From NCBI GenBank assembly GCA_015521085.1, contig WAOW01000005.1, positions 354,040 through 418,039 on the forward strand: a stretch of DNA of 64,000 nucleotides, read 5' to 3'. Of this stretch, positions 17,036-26,694 are shown in pieces. Below the pieces are notes generated by a model, which made no database searches, was not told where the DNA came from, and saw nothing but the letters and a program-made list of their open reading frames with translations. The first letter of the stretch is position 1; every line of letters starts with the position of its first letter. The stretch is from Candidatus Thermodiscus eudorianus (GTDB taxonomy: Archaea; Thermoproteota; Thermoprotei_A; Sulfolobales; Acidilobaceae). The position numbers were made by a program, and so were the translations under genes.

Positions 17036-17672
17036 CCTCTGCCTCCCTCTCCTCAAGCTTTCTCTTCAACATCTTCAGCCTGACGAAGTCCTCCCTCATA
17101 CGCTCGTCGAGCACGCTCTTGATGAACTTTATAGCTGACTGGTAGCTGGGCAGGATCACGTAGTCCATGGCGTTCACCAGCCTCTGCGTCTCCCTCAGCT
17201 CGTCTATGAGGCGGCGGAGCATCTCCTCGTACTCGGCTAGCTTTAGGATTGAGGGGAGGAGCCTGGCCAGCATGTTCCTACTCTCCCTCAGCCTCGGGCT
17301 CGCGTCAAGCGGGTACGGGTTACCCGGTATGGTCTCCTCCACCACCTGGAAGGTAGGGGTTTTCACGGCGAAGAGCACCCTCGTGCCGACCCTGACCCTG
17401 GTGCTAGGCGGTATGGCCATCGTATAACTCCTGGCCCTAGCCTCCCCCTCCTCCGCGAGGCCCTGATAGTAGTATGCGAAGAGCTTGTATATGTCCCTGA
17501 AAACCTCGTTCTGATACTTGTTATACTCCTCCCCCGCGCTCTTGATGTAGTGTAGGAGGACCTCCCTCTTCTCCTCCATCACGCCACGGATCTTCCTAAG
17601 CATCTTCTCCTCTCTCCTGAGGCGTATCAGGTTTATCTTCGTCGGCAGCACCTTCCTCGGATCAATCGCCAA
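17022..17672 (-). CDS. atpD: A/V-type ATP synthase subunit D
   Basis: A protein of 216 residues, the central rotor stalk of the archaeal A-type ATP synthase. It begins with the family motif [22 protein letters not shown]. Long coiled coils occupy both ends (about 10-75 and 130-210), with a small beta region in the middle ([11 protein letters not shown]). The length is typical. It starts with TTG. No other ATPase subunits are adjacent, so the complex is encoded in scattered genes here, which is common in Crenarchaeota. The gene lies tail-to-tail with a small membrane-protein gene. Confidence 0.92.
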   Translation of the reverse strand: MAIDPRKVLPTKINLIRLRREEKMLRKIRGVMEEKREVLLHYIKSAGEEYNKYQNEVFRDIYKLFAYYYQGLAEEGEARARSYTMAIPPSTRVRVGTRVLFAVKTPTFQVVEETIPGNPYPLDASPRLRESRNMLARLLPSILKLAEYEEMLRRLIDELRETQRLVNAMDYVILPSYQSAIKFIKSVLDERMREDFVRLKMLKRKLEEREAEAMAR

Positions 17673-17783
17673 CAGCCTACCCCTCTCCCCAGTCCACAGC
17701 CACTAGTACACCACACCATAATATTACAGTTTCGACAAGAGCGTCCGCAAAGACCCGCTTAGGATTAAAAAGAAAGTAGTGGT

Positions 17784-20700
17784 CTACGGCCGTTTTCTGC
17801 GTGTATAGGCTACTAATAGGGTGGCGATGGCCAGCAGGGCTGCTAGGGGCGTGTAGCCCGGCTCTGGGACTGGTGTTGGATTAACCAACACGTTTACGGA
17901 GTCTGTCTTGGTGTTTCCCGCAGGATCGGCTGCGACCGCCTGTATGGTATAGCTCCCCGGCGGTTCCCTGGTCGTGTTCCAGTCGTAGGTGTATGGTCCT
18001 GGGCCCGTCTGGTTCGACACCAGGGTCCCGTTGATGTATATGGCCACCCAGGCTATCCCGTTGGCGTCGCTCGCGTCAACAGTTATCGTAACGGTCCCGG
18101 CAACCTGGTCCCCATCGCTTGGCTCTGTTATCGATACGCTTGGCCTCGTGTTGTCGAACTTGTAGATCCTCCACTCGCTGGCCCTGTTCCCGGCGGTGTC
18201 ATTCGCTATGATCGTGATGTTGTAGGTGCCATCCGCGTAGTCGGTTGTCGCCACGGTTATCGTGTGGGTCCCCGAGGACAACGCGCCCTGCTCTATCAAG
18301 GTACCATTCAAGTAGACCATGTAGCTATCCGGGTGAACCTCCGACGCGGTGAACCCCAGGCTGAGATCCCCAGAGACCACCGAGTTATTCGCTGGCCCCG
18401 TAACCGTTAGCGCGGGAGCCGTATTGTCCACTGTGAGCGTTATCGAGTCGGAATCATAGTTGCCGTCCAGGTCCCAGGCCTCCAGGGTTAGAGTATGGCT
18501 TCCATCCGCTACCCGTGAGGAGTCCCAGGAGACCGTGAAGTAGCCTGTCGTGTAGCCACTCCATATACTCGTGCCGTCGACTTTGAGCGTCCAATTCTTG
18601 AGGTTGTCATCGTAGACATAAACGCGCACATCGACTCGGCCACTTACAAGAGCACCATTCTCGGGCTCTAGTATACGGGCAGAGGGATGATAGTTCTTCA
18701 CATTAATCCCAATAACCCTCTCCGCCCTATTACCGGCCCAGTCAAGGGCTACAACCCTCAAGTTATAGTATCCGTCTGGGAACTTGGAGGTATCAACACC
18801 AACCGTGCCCGCCGGGGGATAGGCTACACCGGCTATTGAATCGTTCAAGAACACCATAACCACCATGACCCCGTAGTCGTCGCTGTAAGTGAAGTTGACA
18901 TCTATCAAGCCGCGGACGTCAACACCATCACTTGGAGCAGTCACGTTGATGGCTGGCGGGGTAGAGTCGCTAGGAGGCGCCCCTAGGTAGGGCGAGTACG
19001 TTAAGCTCCCAATCCCAGAGGAATAGTAGATCTCCTCGGGATCCGTGGCATCGGCTCCTAGGGTCGTCACGTTAGGCCCATCGGAGCCGCCCCAGTAGTT
19101 ATCCGTGACATTCGCCGTCCCGCCTCTAACCGTTAATCCATACCCCGGGTTCCTCGATACCACCGACTCATGTACTGTGAGGGTCCCTCCGGTTATACGG
19201 AGGGGCTCGCCTCCTATACCTGTAGCGTTCAGCCCCGCTATCCTAAGGTTCCCACCGTTAGCCTGGAACACCGCCCAGCCGCTAACTGGGTCAGTATTTG
19301 TCCATGTCGTCTCGTCGAGGATGGGTGAGATCACGTTGGTTGTCCCCGAGCGAACGTCTAAGATTGTGTCTTTTGTGTGCGTTATTCTTGGCTGGTCGAA
19401 TACCGTGTCGCTGCTCCATATTGTAAATAATGCTCCAGCGCCTCTGTCGCTAGTCGATATATTCATTTCTCTGGCGTAGAATACGTGTGTGTCCACCAGG
19501 TAGATTCCCCTGGTGTCGATGAATTCTACCCTGCTGAGCGTCAATGAGTAGATGCTTCTGAGGTCGAAGGCATAGTTTGTTATTATGGTTCCCGGCTGTG
19601 GCGAGTGGACGGATACATTCTTCATTAGCACCCTGTTCCCGTCATCGATATCCAGGACGTTGTATACAGTGGTGTTTATCTCTGTATCTCTGATCTCAAG
19701 CTGATCTATAAACGCCAAATAAAAGTTGTTTAGCGTTGGGTTGGTGCCATTTATCGTTATTATAGAGTTTGATATGTATAGTCTGGGCAGCGAGCTGGTT
19801 CTCGACGAGTAGAGGAACCTGTATGCACTGCCAGTTATGTTGGCCCCGTTGAAGACAAGCGTTGAATGGTCCTCGTTATCGCTTGAGCTTGATAGGTATA
19901 TCACGGTGACGTACTGCGAGTTCGACTCTATGCGCGAGTTGACGAATTCTATGTGGGAGTCGAGCCAGTCCCTAATCACAGGGTAATAGCCGTAGGAGTC
20001 CGCTCTTGAGAGGTAGTCTCTCACATTGATTACTGAATTATTTATAGTGATTTTAGATGTATAGGCCTGGATGAGGCCAGGCCTCGAATCCATGGTTAAC
20101 CCATTAATGGTTACCCTCGCGTTTAGCGCAATGACCTGGCTCGCACTGGTTATCGTCGTGGTTGCATCATACACGTAGACTATCGGTTTACCGTCTATCG
20201 TGTTACCAGTGATAGCATGCCTGGCACGGTCCAAGTAGCTATACGAGACGCCATCTATCAGTATCCCGCCGGGGTACCCTGGCCGCGAGTATATCGTGTT
20301 GTTGACTGCTTGAACGCCTATGGAGTTTGCAATGTGTATTGATATAGTTTGCCCCTCGAAGGTGTTCCTTGCAATGACAGCTTCCACCCCGCTTGAATTG
20401 GAGAAGAAGGATATATCGATCCCCATCTTCCCGGGGCCAATTATCCGGTTGTCCTCGATATGCATGTTATAGCTTCCAGTCGTGTATATGAGGGATCCCA
20501 CCTCAACCCCATTATTAGTTATATTCGAACCTCTTATTATTAGATCTCTAGACCCCCAGCTGGGATAGAACCGTAACAGGCTATCAGTGGAGGTGGAGCC
20601 AGCCCTACGAGATATACTAGAATGGAGGATTCTAACCTCCCCATGATAGGCTACATCGATCACCTTCTGCGAACTCTCTAGCCGAGAATAAGTGACCGTC

Positions 20701-22568
20701 ACATTATCACAGGCGGATTCGGTTGAAGAAGGGATCCACGAGTAGATCGTTACGGCTTCAGACTCCACAACCGATCCATTTATCCAGAGGTTAGAATGCC
20801 TCACCAGGCTTATCGCCTTGACAAGGACATCAGGGTCCGTGCTTCTCAGGGTTGAATTGTTTACCGTGACACTCCCGCCATAGTCGATGTTGATCAGCCT
20901 TGAACCCTCAAGCCTTGAATCCCTTATATGGACTGTAGCGTTATTCACCTCTACGCCCAGGAGTTTGGGGAACGTTATTGACCCGTTTACCGTTACATCC
21001 TCTATGGATACGGTTCTCGCGTCGAATACCTTTATCCCGTAGAGGTAGGAGTCACGTGTAATGGTTACACCCCTGATGGTTATGGAGTCCGAGTGGCTTA
21101 CAGCTATCGGTCCTGGCACTCCGGTAGTGAATGATACGCCGTCGACGACGATATTGGAGGAGTTGTATATTAGGACCTGGCCGTAGGAGCCGGTCACCGT
21201 CACTCCATTCGCGTCCCTGATTATGACTATGGGCTTATTGTCCAGAGTAGTCACGTTGTCCAGGTACAGGTTCATCGAGTTATAAGAGGCGTCTCGGTAG
21301 TAGCCGAAGGCTATGCCCGGGAGCTTCGAGTCCCTGATCGTGATGGGCGTTCCACTATTCTTGTCGATGTAGACGCCGACTACCTTTTCACCCGGGGCCG
21401 GCTGTATTTGCAGGTTTGCTATTGTTATTCTGCTCGCAGTTCTGCTTGGTATCGACTCGGAGTATATGTATATGCCGTTGCGGAGGTAGGTGCCACTATT
21501 GGCTACGCCCTCGATCAGCAACCTGTTTATGTCTATCGTGCTGGTCACATACAAGCTTTGGGTTATCTTGAAGGGGTCTCCCAGGCTCGCTTGGGGATTA
21601 GTTATGTTGACGCTGTCCATTGTAAGGTTGCAGTCCCTGACTTCTAGCCTGCCGTTCCCGAATCTCGTACTGCTTATATGGGCGTTTAGGTATGTTAGCT
21701 TGACTGTACCGTTTAGCTCGGATCGAGTTATCGTGGCGTTGGTGTGATCGCTCCATTGGAAGCCATTGATGTCGGTGTATGATTCTACTGTTAGGTTGGT
21801 TATTTCGAGGTCTGTAGCCTTGTTGTCTGCGCGGTAATAGAGTTTGTGTATCCAGGAGTTCCTTATGTATAGCGTGGTGGCGTTGGACCTTGCGTTGTTT
21901 CCATAGTTCACGTTTACGTCGTAACTGCTTATAGAGACTGAGGGGTGGCTGGTGTCTAGCCTGTTTATATTGAATACCGTGTCGCCGCTTATGTAGAAGA
22001 GATTGTATATGGCGTATCCAGTTAGGCTTTGGAATCTTAGCCCGTGGACTTCTAGCCTCGCGAGTGTAGTGGGGTCCGAGTCTTCATCCCCACTTACTTG
22101 GATTACATTGATGCTGGAGCCCGTGTACTTGATGAGTGCGTTCTTGAAGTATAGGAGGGGTGAGGGGCCCCTCGCCAGTATGCCGGGGTTGCATCCCCCC
22201 AGGTATTCCAGTGTCGAGTCGGTAACGTTTAGTGTTCCATTGACTAGTATCTGGTAGCCCTGCGAGGAGTTGGTGGTGATCTTGGATCCCCCCTCTAGTA
22301 TCAGCGTGCCTCCCTCCTTGACCGTAATGCTGTACTGGCAGTTGCTGGATTCGTTGATTACTAGAGTGGCGTTCCGTAGCCTGAGGGTCCCTCCAGGCTC
22401 CACCACTACGCTGCCACTAACGTGTACCGTCTGGTTCTCGATCACCTGGGTTCCAGTCACTGTTAACCCGCTGGCTCCCGCGGGGTAGAGGAGTGGGACG
22501 AGGTCTGCTGGTATCGTGGCCAGTAGTATCATGGCGGCCAGTAGCAGGGGGCCTAGGCGGATACCCAT
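17784..22568 (-). CDS. Giant beta-helix/Ig-like surface protein with PEP-CTERM-like sorting signal
   Basis: A protein of about 1594 residues from the ATG at 22568, which has GGTGATC upstream and opens with a signal peptide (IRLGPLLLAAMILLATIPADL). Residues ~45-1170 are a very long right-handed beta-helix of NosD/pectate-lyase type, full of short strands and Asn/Thr/Ser turns, ending at NYWGGSDGP. Four Ig-like repeats follow (starting near PPAINVTAPSDG), then the sorting signal PVPEPG, a ~20-residue hydrophobic helix and TRRKRP. Dozens of NxS/T sequons suggest heavy N-glycosylation. It is a paralogue of the gene at the left edge and the best candidate substrate of the archaeosortase. It may be an S-layer, adhesin or sheath component. 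Confidence 0.9.
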   Translation of the reverse strand: MGIRLGPLLLAAMILLATIPADLVPLLYPAGASGLTVTGTQVIENQTVHVSGSVVVEPGGTLRLRNATLVINESSNCQYSITVKEGGTLILEGGSKITTNSSQGYQILVNGTLNVTDSTLEYLGGCNPGILARGPSPLLYFKNALIKYTGSSINVIQVSGDEDSDPTTLARLEVHGLRFQSLTGYAIYNLFYISGDTVFNINRLDTSHPSVSISSYDVNVNYGNNARSNATTLYIRNSWIHKLYYRADNKATDLEITNLTVESYTDINGFQWSDHTNATITRSELNGTVKLTYLNAHISSTRFGNGRLEVRDCNLTMDSVNITNPQASLGDPFKITQSLYVTSTIDINRLLIEGVANSGTYLRNGIYIYSESIPSRTASRITIANLQIQPAPGEKVVGVYIDKNSGTPITIRDSKLPGIAFGYYRDASYNSMNLYLDNVTTLDNKPIVIIRDANGVTVTGSYGQVLIYNSSNIVVDGVSFTTGVPGPIAVSHSDSITIRGVTITRDSYLYGIKVFDARTVSIEDVTVNGSITFPKLLGVEVNNATVHIRDSRLEGSRLINIDYGGSVTVNNSTLRSTDPDVLVKAISLVRHSNLWINGSVVESEAVTIYSWIPSSTESACDNVTVTYSRLESSQKVIDVAYHGEVRILHSSISRRAGSTSTDSLLRFYPSWGSRDLIIRGSNITNNGVEVGSLIYTTGSYNMHIEDNRIIGPGKMGIDISFFSNSSGVEAVIARNTFEGQTISIHIANSIGVQAVNNTIYSRPGYPGGILIDGVSYSYLDRARHAITGNTIDGKPIVYVYDATTTITSASQVIALNARVTINGLTMDSRPGLIQAYTSKITINNSVINVRDYLSRADSYGYYPVIRDWLDSHIEFVNSRIESNSQYVTVIYLSSSSDNEDHSTLVFNGANITGSAYRFLYSSRTSSLPRLYISNSIITINGTNPTLNNFYLAFIDQLEIRDTEINTTVYNVLDIDDGNRVLMKNVSVHSPQPGTIITNYAFDLRSIYSLTLSRVEFIDTRGIYLVDTHVFYAREMNISTSDRGAGALFTIWSSDTVFDQPRITHTKDTILDVRSGTTNVISPILDETTWTNTDPVSGWAVFQANGGNLRIAGLNATGIGGEPLRITGGTLTVHESVVSRNPGYGLTVRGGTANVTDNYWGGSDGPNVTTLGADATDPEEIYYSSGIGSLTYSPYLGAPPSDSTPPAINVTAPSDGVDVRGLIDVNFTYSDDYGVMVVMVFLNDSIAGVAYPPAGTVGVDTSKFPDGYYNLRVVALDWAGNRAERVIGINVKNYHPSARILEPENGALVSGRVDVRVYVYDDNLKNWTLKVDGTSIWSGYTTGYFTVSWDSSRVADGSHTLTLEAWDLDGNYDSDSITLTVDNTAPALTVTGPANNSVVSGDLSLGFTASEVHPDSYMVYLNGTLIEQGALSSGTHTITVATTDYADGTYNITIIANDTAGNRASEWRIYKFDNTRPSVSITEPSDGDQVAGTVTITVDASDANGIAWVAIYINGTLVSNQTGPGPYTYDWNTTREPPGSYTIQAVAADPAGNTKTDSVNVLVNPTPVPEPGYTPLAALLAIATLLVAYTRRKRP

Positions 22569-22681
22569 AACCCGATCACCATACGAGCCTACTCGTGGCT
22601 GGTGCTTGGCGGCGTGTTGTGATAAGTTCTGGGTTTGACGGATAGCATCAAACCCGGAAAAACACGAGTTTAATAACAATA

Positions 22682-23098
22682 TTAGGAGCTGGCCCCTCCC
22701 TCCTCCAGGTACCTGTAGAGGGCTAGGAGCAGCTCCTCCACCTGCCTCATTCTGTCATGGTAGGAGACGAAGCCGATGAGGCTCGGGTATCCTGGGACTA
22801 TCTCCTCTACGCTGTAGTGTACTTCGCCTTCCAGGCTTGATAGGATGACTGCGAGCACCCTGAAAGCCTCCAGCGCCCCCGAGGGGTCATCTCCAGGCAC
22901 TGGTAGTGGCACCTGTACCTGTGTTATGTATCCGTGCTCGGGATCATCCTTCACCTCTATGATGGCTTCTCCCAGGTGTATCCTGGTTACCTCTCCTTCG
23001 GCTTCGAAGCTTATGCCGAGTGTCTTGAGTGTTTCTTGGAGTCTCCTGGATGGTCCCTCGGCTCCCACGTGGCCCGGTATTCCTGTGGGCTCCTCCAT
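22682..23098 (-). CDS. Unknown soluble protein upstream of giant surface protein
   Basis: A protein of 138 residues, mixed alpha/beta, acidic, with no signal peptide or membrane helix. Regular strands such as TRIHLGEAIIEV and GYITQVQVPLPV alternate, and a C-terminal helix contains RQVEELLLALYRYLEEG. I do not recognise the family. It follows the membrane-anchored protein at 23112-23738 by 13 bases on the same strand and lies just upstream of the giant surface gene, so a shared transcript is likely. Confidence 0.65.
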   Translation of the reverse strand: MEEPTGIPGHVGAEGPSRRLQETLKTLGISFEAEGEVTRIHLGEAIIEVKDDPEHGYITQVQVPLPVPGDDPSGALEAFRVLAVILSSLEGEVHYSVEEIVPGYPSLIGFVSYHDRMRQVEELLLALYRYLEEGGASS

Positions 23099-23111
23099 CC
23101 CAGGATCCCCC

Positions 23112-23738
23112 CTAGATTGGCCTTGCCAGGGGGACGTTATTGTATACCTGCCCGAGGGAGTCTATCATCGTTATCGTTACCATGGTGTCTGGTGTTATGG
23201 TGGTGTTTAGGTCTATCCTTATCGTGTCCGTGGGCCTCCACAGGCCTGTCTCGTTGTATAGGGTCCCGTTGACCCTTACTAGGACTGTTGTTATCCCGTA
23301 GTCCTTGAGGCATGGCGGCGCGTTGCTCGTGTAGTCTATGGTTATGGTTCCGTTAGGCCATGCGATGGCCTTAGCGTTGACCAAGTACGGGGCAAGGTAT
23401 ACCCTGGCCTCGGATGCATGAACACGCTTGCCGTCGACGTAGAACTCCACCGTGTACTCGCCGGGCGCCAGGTTAGGAGTAACCGGGACAACGACCCTCC
23501 TACCAACGGGGACCTCCACCTCGGCCTTTAGATTGCCAGAGTCATCGTAGAACTTGAGCGTCACAGGCTTACTGCACTCCCCCTCGATGTCAATGATGAT
23601 CTTGTTAGTGAGGAAGCAGGCATGAGCCACCTCCAACCCACCGCACTGGCCGCCGTGATGGCCGAAGTACAACGCAACGCCCACCGCAACCAACAGGACA
23701 GCCAACACACCAGCTATAGCCAGGGTCCTCGAATCCAT
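23112..23738 (-). CDS. Membrane-anchored extracellular protein
   Basis: A protein of about 208 residues with one N-terminal membrane helix (TLAIAGVLAVLLVAVGVALY) and an exported beta-sandwich part (LKFYDDSGNLKAEVEVPVG, LAPGEYTVEFYVDGKRV). It has NxT sequons and four or five Cys that could form disulfides outside the cell. I chose the ATG at 23738, with GGGGAGG upstream; a TTG at 23750 is possible. It is the first gene of a likely operon with the unknown gene at 22682 and the giant surface protein. Confidence 0.68.
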   Translation of the reverse strand: MDSRTLAIAGVLAVLLVAVGVALYFGHHGGQCGGLEVAHACFLTNKIIIDIEGECSKPVTLKFYDDSGNLKAEVEVPVGRRVVVPVTPNLAPGEYTVEFYVDGKRVHASEARVYLAPYLVNAKAIAWPNGTITIDYTSNAPPCLKDYGITTVLVRVNGTLYNETGLWRPTDTIRIDLNTTITPDTMVTITMIDSLGQVYNNVPLARPI

Positions 23739-23750
23739 CAGCCTCCCCAA

Positions 23751-23950
23751 GGCGATGACTCGGGTGTCAGCAGGCTTAATTAATGCGGGGAGCCCCCGGG
23801 CTTCTGGACATAGTTGCTGTTTATATGCCGGTGAAGGAGCCTCCTCCAGGCATGTTGTTTCCTTACGATAAAAATGGCTGGAATATGAAGGCGGCGACTC
23901 TGACTAGCAGATACCCTAGTAGTATTACCTGATTATGTTATGTGACGGGG
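23751..23950. other. Spacer upstream of the sRNA
   Basis: Holds the promoter of the minus-strand gene at 23738 (AT-rich TTAATTAA near 23778). No gene is seen. Confidence 0.4.
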
Positions 23951-24015
23951 GCGGCGGGATGATGAACACCGCACGAGCTGACGCTTGATGAGGCTCGATG
24001 CCGCTGACCCGCCGC
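23951..24015 (+). ncRNA. C/D box guide sRNA
   Basis: All elements of an archaeal C/D box sRNA are present in order. The 5' stem is GCGGCGGG (23951-23958), box C ATGATGA (23959-23965), a 12-base guide (23966-23977), box D' CTGA (23978-23981), box C' TTGATGA (23985-23991), a second 12-base guide (23992-24003), box D CTGA (24004-24007), and the 3' stem CCCGCCGC (24008-24015), which pairs perfectly with the 5' stem. Guides of exactly 12 bases are typical. It directs 2'-O-methylation of RNA; the targets are opposite the fifth base before each D box. Guide 1 resembles a complement of the conserved CUCGUG region of 16S rRNA, which is a guess. Confidence 0.88.
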
Positions 24016-24188
24016 TCCCAATGGCTTATCTCTTTCCTGCCGCGGGCTATAATCCTTTGCCTTGAAGGGTCTCTCGGGGGGACATGGCCCGGGGGCTTAG
24101 TGACTTCCCCGGGGCCTGTTGGGGGGTGTAGAGTTTGGTGGCGGTGTGTGGAGGGAGGCCACGCTACAGTAGCTATATACCCTTGTAA
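24016..24188. other. Spacer with GC-rich hairpin
   Basis: Between the sRNA and the copper ATPase promoter. A strong hairpin is formed by GGCCCGGGG and CCCCGGGGCC around 24087-24118, with one bulge. It may end the sRNA transcript or be a structured element. A TATA-like GCTATAATC lies near 24046. No coding region is convincing. Confidence 0.4.
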
Positions 24189-24217
24189 ATACATGTATCC
24201 AGGTATATATACTATAT
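24189..24217 (+). promoter_or_regulatory. copA promoter with palindromic operator
   Basis: A perfect palindrome ATACATGTAT (24189-24198) abuts an extended TATA element TATATATACTATAT (24204-24217). The TATA centre is about 26 bases before a start site near 24236, just upstream of the GTG at 24249. The palindrome is well placed for a metal-responsive regulator. Confidence 0.55.
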
Positions 24218-24248
24218 CCCCGTACTAGGGGGAACTGGTAGCATTGGA

Positions 24249-26600
24249 GTGACGCTCAGGATAACCAGGGAATCCATGGACAAGGCCAGAGAGCAATACC
24301 GGCTCGTGGGAGTGCACTGCGTCTCCTGCAAGAGGGTCATAGAGACGGAGCTATCGAGGATACCGGGGGTAGAGAGGGCCGAGGTGGACCCCAACACGGG
24401 GACCCTAACCCTGGCCCTGGCAGGTGGCGTGGATAGGAGGGAGATAGTCGAGGCGGTCCGCCGGGTGGGATACGATATAGTGCTTGAGAGGCTCGTGCTC
24501 CGCGTCGAGGGTCTAAAGGAGGGGATGGGGAAGCCCCTTGAGGAGAAGCTCAAGAGGATCCCCGGCGTAGTGGATGCAAGGGTCTACGAGGCCGGGAGGA
24601 TAGTCAGGGTAGAGTTCGACCCCCTAGCCGCTTCTAGCGACGATATAGTCGGCGGGCTCGCGGCGATGGGGTTGAAGGCGGAGCCCCTGGAGAGCGAGTC
24701 CAAAAGAGACTACACGCGACACGCGCTAGCCGCGGTCGCCATATCGACCCTAGTATACGCCGCGGGGCTACTCACGGGCTCGACGCCACTAGCCGCGGTG
24801 GCGGGCTTGGTGGCTTATCTAGTATCCTTCTACGGGTTCGTCATACCAGCCCTCAAGGCGGCACTGCACGGGTACCTGATAATGGACACCCTACTAGCCC
24901 TGGGCACGACAGTGGCGCTAGCGATAAGCGTCTACGGCCTGTTCACGGGCGGGCCGCTCTACTTCGACGCGATAGTGTTCATAACACTCTTCGTCCTAGC
25001 CGGGAGGTACGTCGAGGAAAGGCTGAGGAGCAGGGCCGAGAGGATACTGGCGGCCTCCAAGGAGATACTGCCCGAGAAGGCCAGGGTCGAGAGACGAGGG
25101 ACCCTCGTGGAGATCTCGGAGAGCGAGGTGAAGCCTGGCGAGACTGTAGTCGTTAGGACCGGGGAGAGGATACCGGTAGACGGGAGGATACACTCTGGCA
25201 CGGGCGAAGTCGACGAGAGCCCGGTAACCGGGGAATCGGAGCCACGCCACGTGGCCACGGGAGACCTCGTACTGGCGGGGTCCACCCTGGTTAGGGGATG
25301 GCTCAAGGTAACGGCCCTTAGGACTGGGAGGTATAGGCTCGTAGCTAGGGCTCTAGAGGCGGCTAGGGAGGCGGGCCTCTACAAGCCGAGGCTACAGGAG
25401 ATCGCCGACCGCGTGGTCTCCGTGTTTGTACCGGTAGTCCTGGCGGTGGCCGCGGCCACGGTGGCGGGCCACATAGTACTGGGGTCGACGATAACCACCG
25501 CGTTGCTCGCGGCGGCTACCGTGCTGGTAGTAGCTTGCCCCTGTGCCCTCGGGATAGCGATTCCAACGGGGGTGGCTGCATCCGTAGCCAGGGCTTACAG
25601 GATGGGCTTGATATTGAAGAGGCCCGATGTGCTGGAGCAGCTGGCCCGTGTGGGGATAGTGGCCTTCGATAAGACGGGGACCCTCACCAAGGGCAAGCCC
25701 GTGGTGGTCGACGCCAAGCCGGTTGAGGGACCCCTAGAGGAGTCCCTAAGGCTAGCCGCAGCCCTGGAATCAGGTAGCAATCACCCGCTGGCCAGGGCTA
25801 TAGTAGACTACTACAACACGACCTACGGGGGCGATCCCCCGAGGCCCGAGTCCCTAGACGAGGTGCCCGGCCTGGGCCTAGTCGGCGTGGTTGACGGCTT
25901 AAACGTGGCCGTGGGCGGGGCTAGGCTGTTGGAGGAGCTGGGCCTAGAGGAGCCCCGTGTAGGGGTCGAAGGCTATACTAGGGTCTACGTCGTGGTTGAT
26001 AACGTTGTCCGGGCTGTAATAGGCTTGGAGGACGAGGTCAGGGAAGACGCCGCCCGGCTCGTGAAGACGCTACACGGGATGGGCGTGAAGACCTGTATAC
26101 TCTCCGGAGATGCTCAGCCCGCCGTGGAGAGGGTTGCTGAGAGGCTGGGCATACCAGGCGACTGTGCTCTCGGGCGTTTGGACCCGTTGGGGAAGGCCGA
26201 GCGTATATCGAGGCTTAGGCGTGAGGCCCCGGTAGCCTATGTTGGTGATGGAGTCAACGATGGGCCCGCGCTGGCGGAGGCTGATGTTGGTATAGCGGTT
26301 AACGAGGCCTTGGATGTGGCCAGGCAGGCGGGGGATATCGTGTTGGCCCGCAACAACATGGAGCTGGTGGTCTATGCCATAGAGCTGGCGCGGCGGGCGG
26401 CGAGGACGATTAGGTTCAACCTGTTCTGGGCCTTCGCCTACAACACGGTGCTTATACCGGTCGCAGCTGGGGTCTTGTCCCCTCTGGGAGTCACTATAGG
26501 CCCGGAGGTAGCCGCGCTGGTCATGAGCCTTAGCTCGATAACGGTGACCTCGAACAGTGCTAGGATCCTTTATTGGAGGCCGAGGAGGGCCATGGTATAG
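24249..26600 (+). CDS. copA: Copper-transporting P1B-type ATPase
   Basis: A protein of 783 residues that exports Cu(I) with ATP. The first metal-binding domain has CxxC (Cys24, Cys27 in VHCVSCKR). A second HMA-like domain (~80-150) has lost its CxxC. The actuator domain carries TGES. The ion-transport motif CPC is at 430-432, the phosphorylated Asp474 lies in DKTGTLT, and SNHPLARA and GDGVNDGPAL follow. The last helices carry YN and MSLSS, which mark the copper subgroup. Membrane helices lie at ~160-240, ~385-445 and ~715-770. The YHS protein gene is 95 bases downstream. The palindrome in the promoter suggests copper-dependent control. Confidence 0.94.
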   Translation: MTLRITRESMDKAREQYRLVGVHCVSCKRVIETELSRIPGVERAEVDPNTGTLTLALAGGVDRREIVEAVRRVGYDIVLERLVLRVEGLKEGMGKPLEEKLKRIPGVVDARVYEAGRIVRVEFDPLAASSDDIVGGLAAMGLKAEPLESESKRDYTRHALAAVAISTLVYAAGLLTGSTPLAAVAGLVAYLVSFYGFVIPALKAALHGYLIMDTLLALGTTVALAISVYGLFTGGPLYFDAIVFITLFVLAGRYVEERLRSRAERILAASKEILPEKARVERRGTLVEISESEVKPGETVVVRTGERIPVDGRIHSGTGEVDESPVTGESEPRHVATGDLVLAGSTLVRGWLKVTALRTGRYRLVARALEAAREAGLYKPRLQEIADRVVSVFVPVVLAVAAATVAGHIVLGSTITTALLAAATVLVVACPCALGIAIPTGVAASVARAYRMGLILKRPDVLEQLARVGIVAFDKTGTLTKGKPVVVDAKPVEGPLEESLRLAAALESGSNHPLARAIVDYYNTTYGGDPPRPESLDEVPGLGLVGVVDGLNVAVGGARLLEELGLEEPRVGVEGYTRVYVVVDNVVRAVIGLEDEVREDAARLVKTLHGMGVKTCILSGDAQPAVERVAERLGIPGDCALGRLDPLGKAERISRLRREAPVAYVGDGVNDGPALAEADVGIAVNEALDVARQAGDIVLARNNMELVVYAIELARRAARTIRFNLFWAFAYNTVLIPVAAGVLSPLGVTIGPEVAALVMSLSSITVTSNSARILYWRPRRAMV

Positions 26601-26632
26601 GCTTACCCTGGCAAATCTATAAATCTAGGACA

Positions 26633-26644
26633 TAGTATATACTA
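26633..26644. promoter_or_regulatory. Palindromic TATA-region element upstream of YHS gene
   Basis: TAGTATATACTA is a perfect 12-base palindrome overlapping the TATA-like core (GTATATAC). It lies about 50 bases before the YHS start, so a regulator binding here would compete with TBP. Confidence 0.45.
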
Positions 26645-26694
26645 GGTATTAATTGCCGGCTCACACCCATCCCTCTTAACCGGTGAGTAACTCG

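Noticed and set aside
23925..24194. 89-codon minus-strand frame over the sRNA
   Set aside because: Pro/His-rich composition without a start signal; the sRNA explains the sequence.
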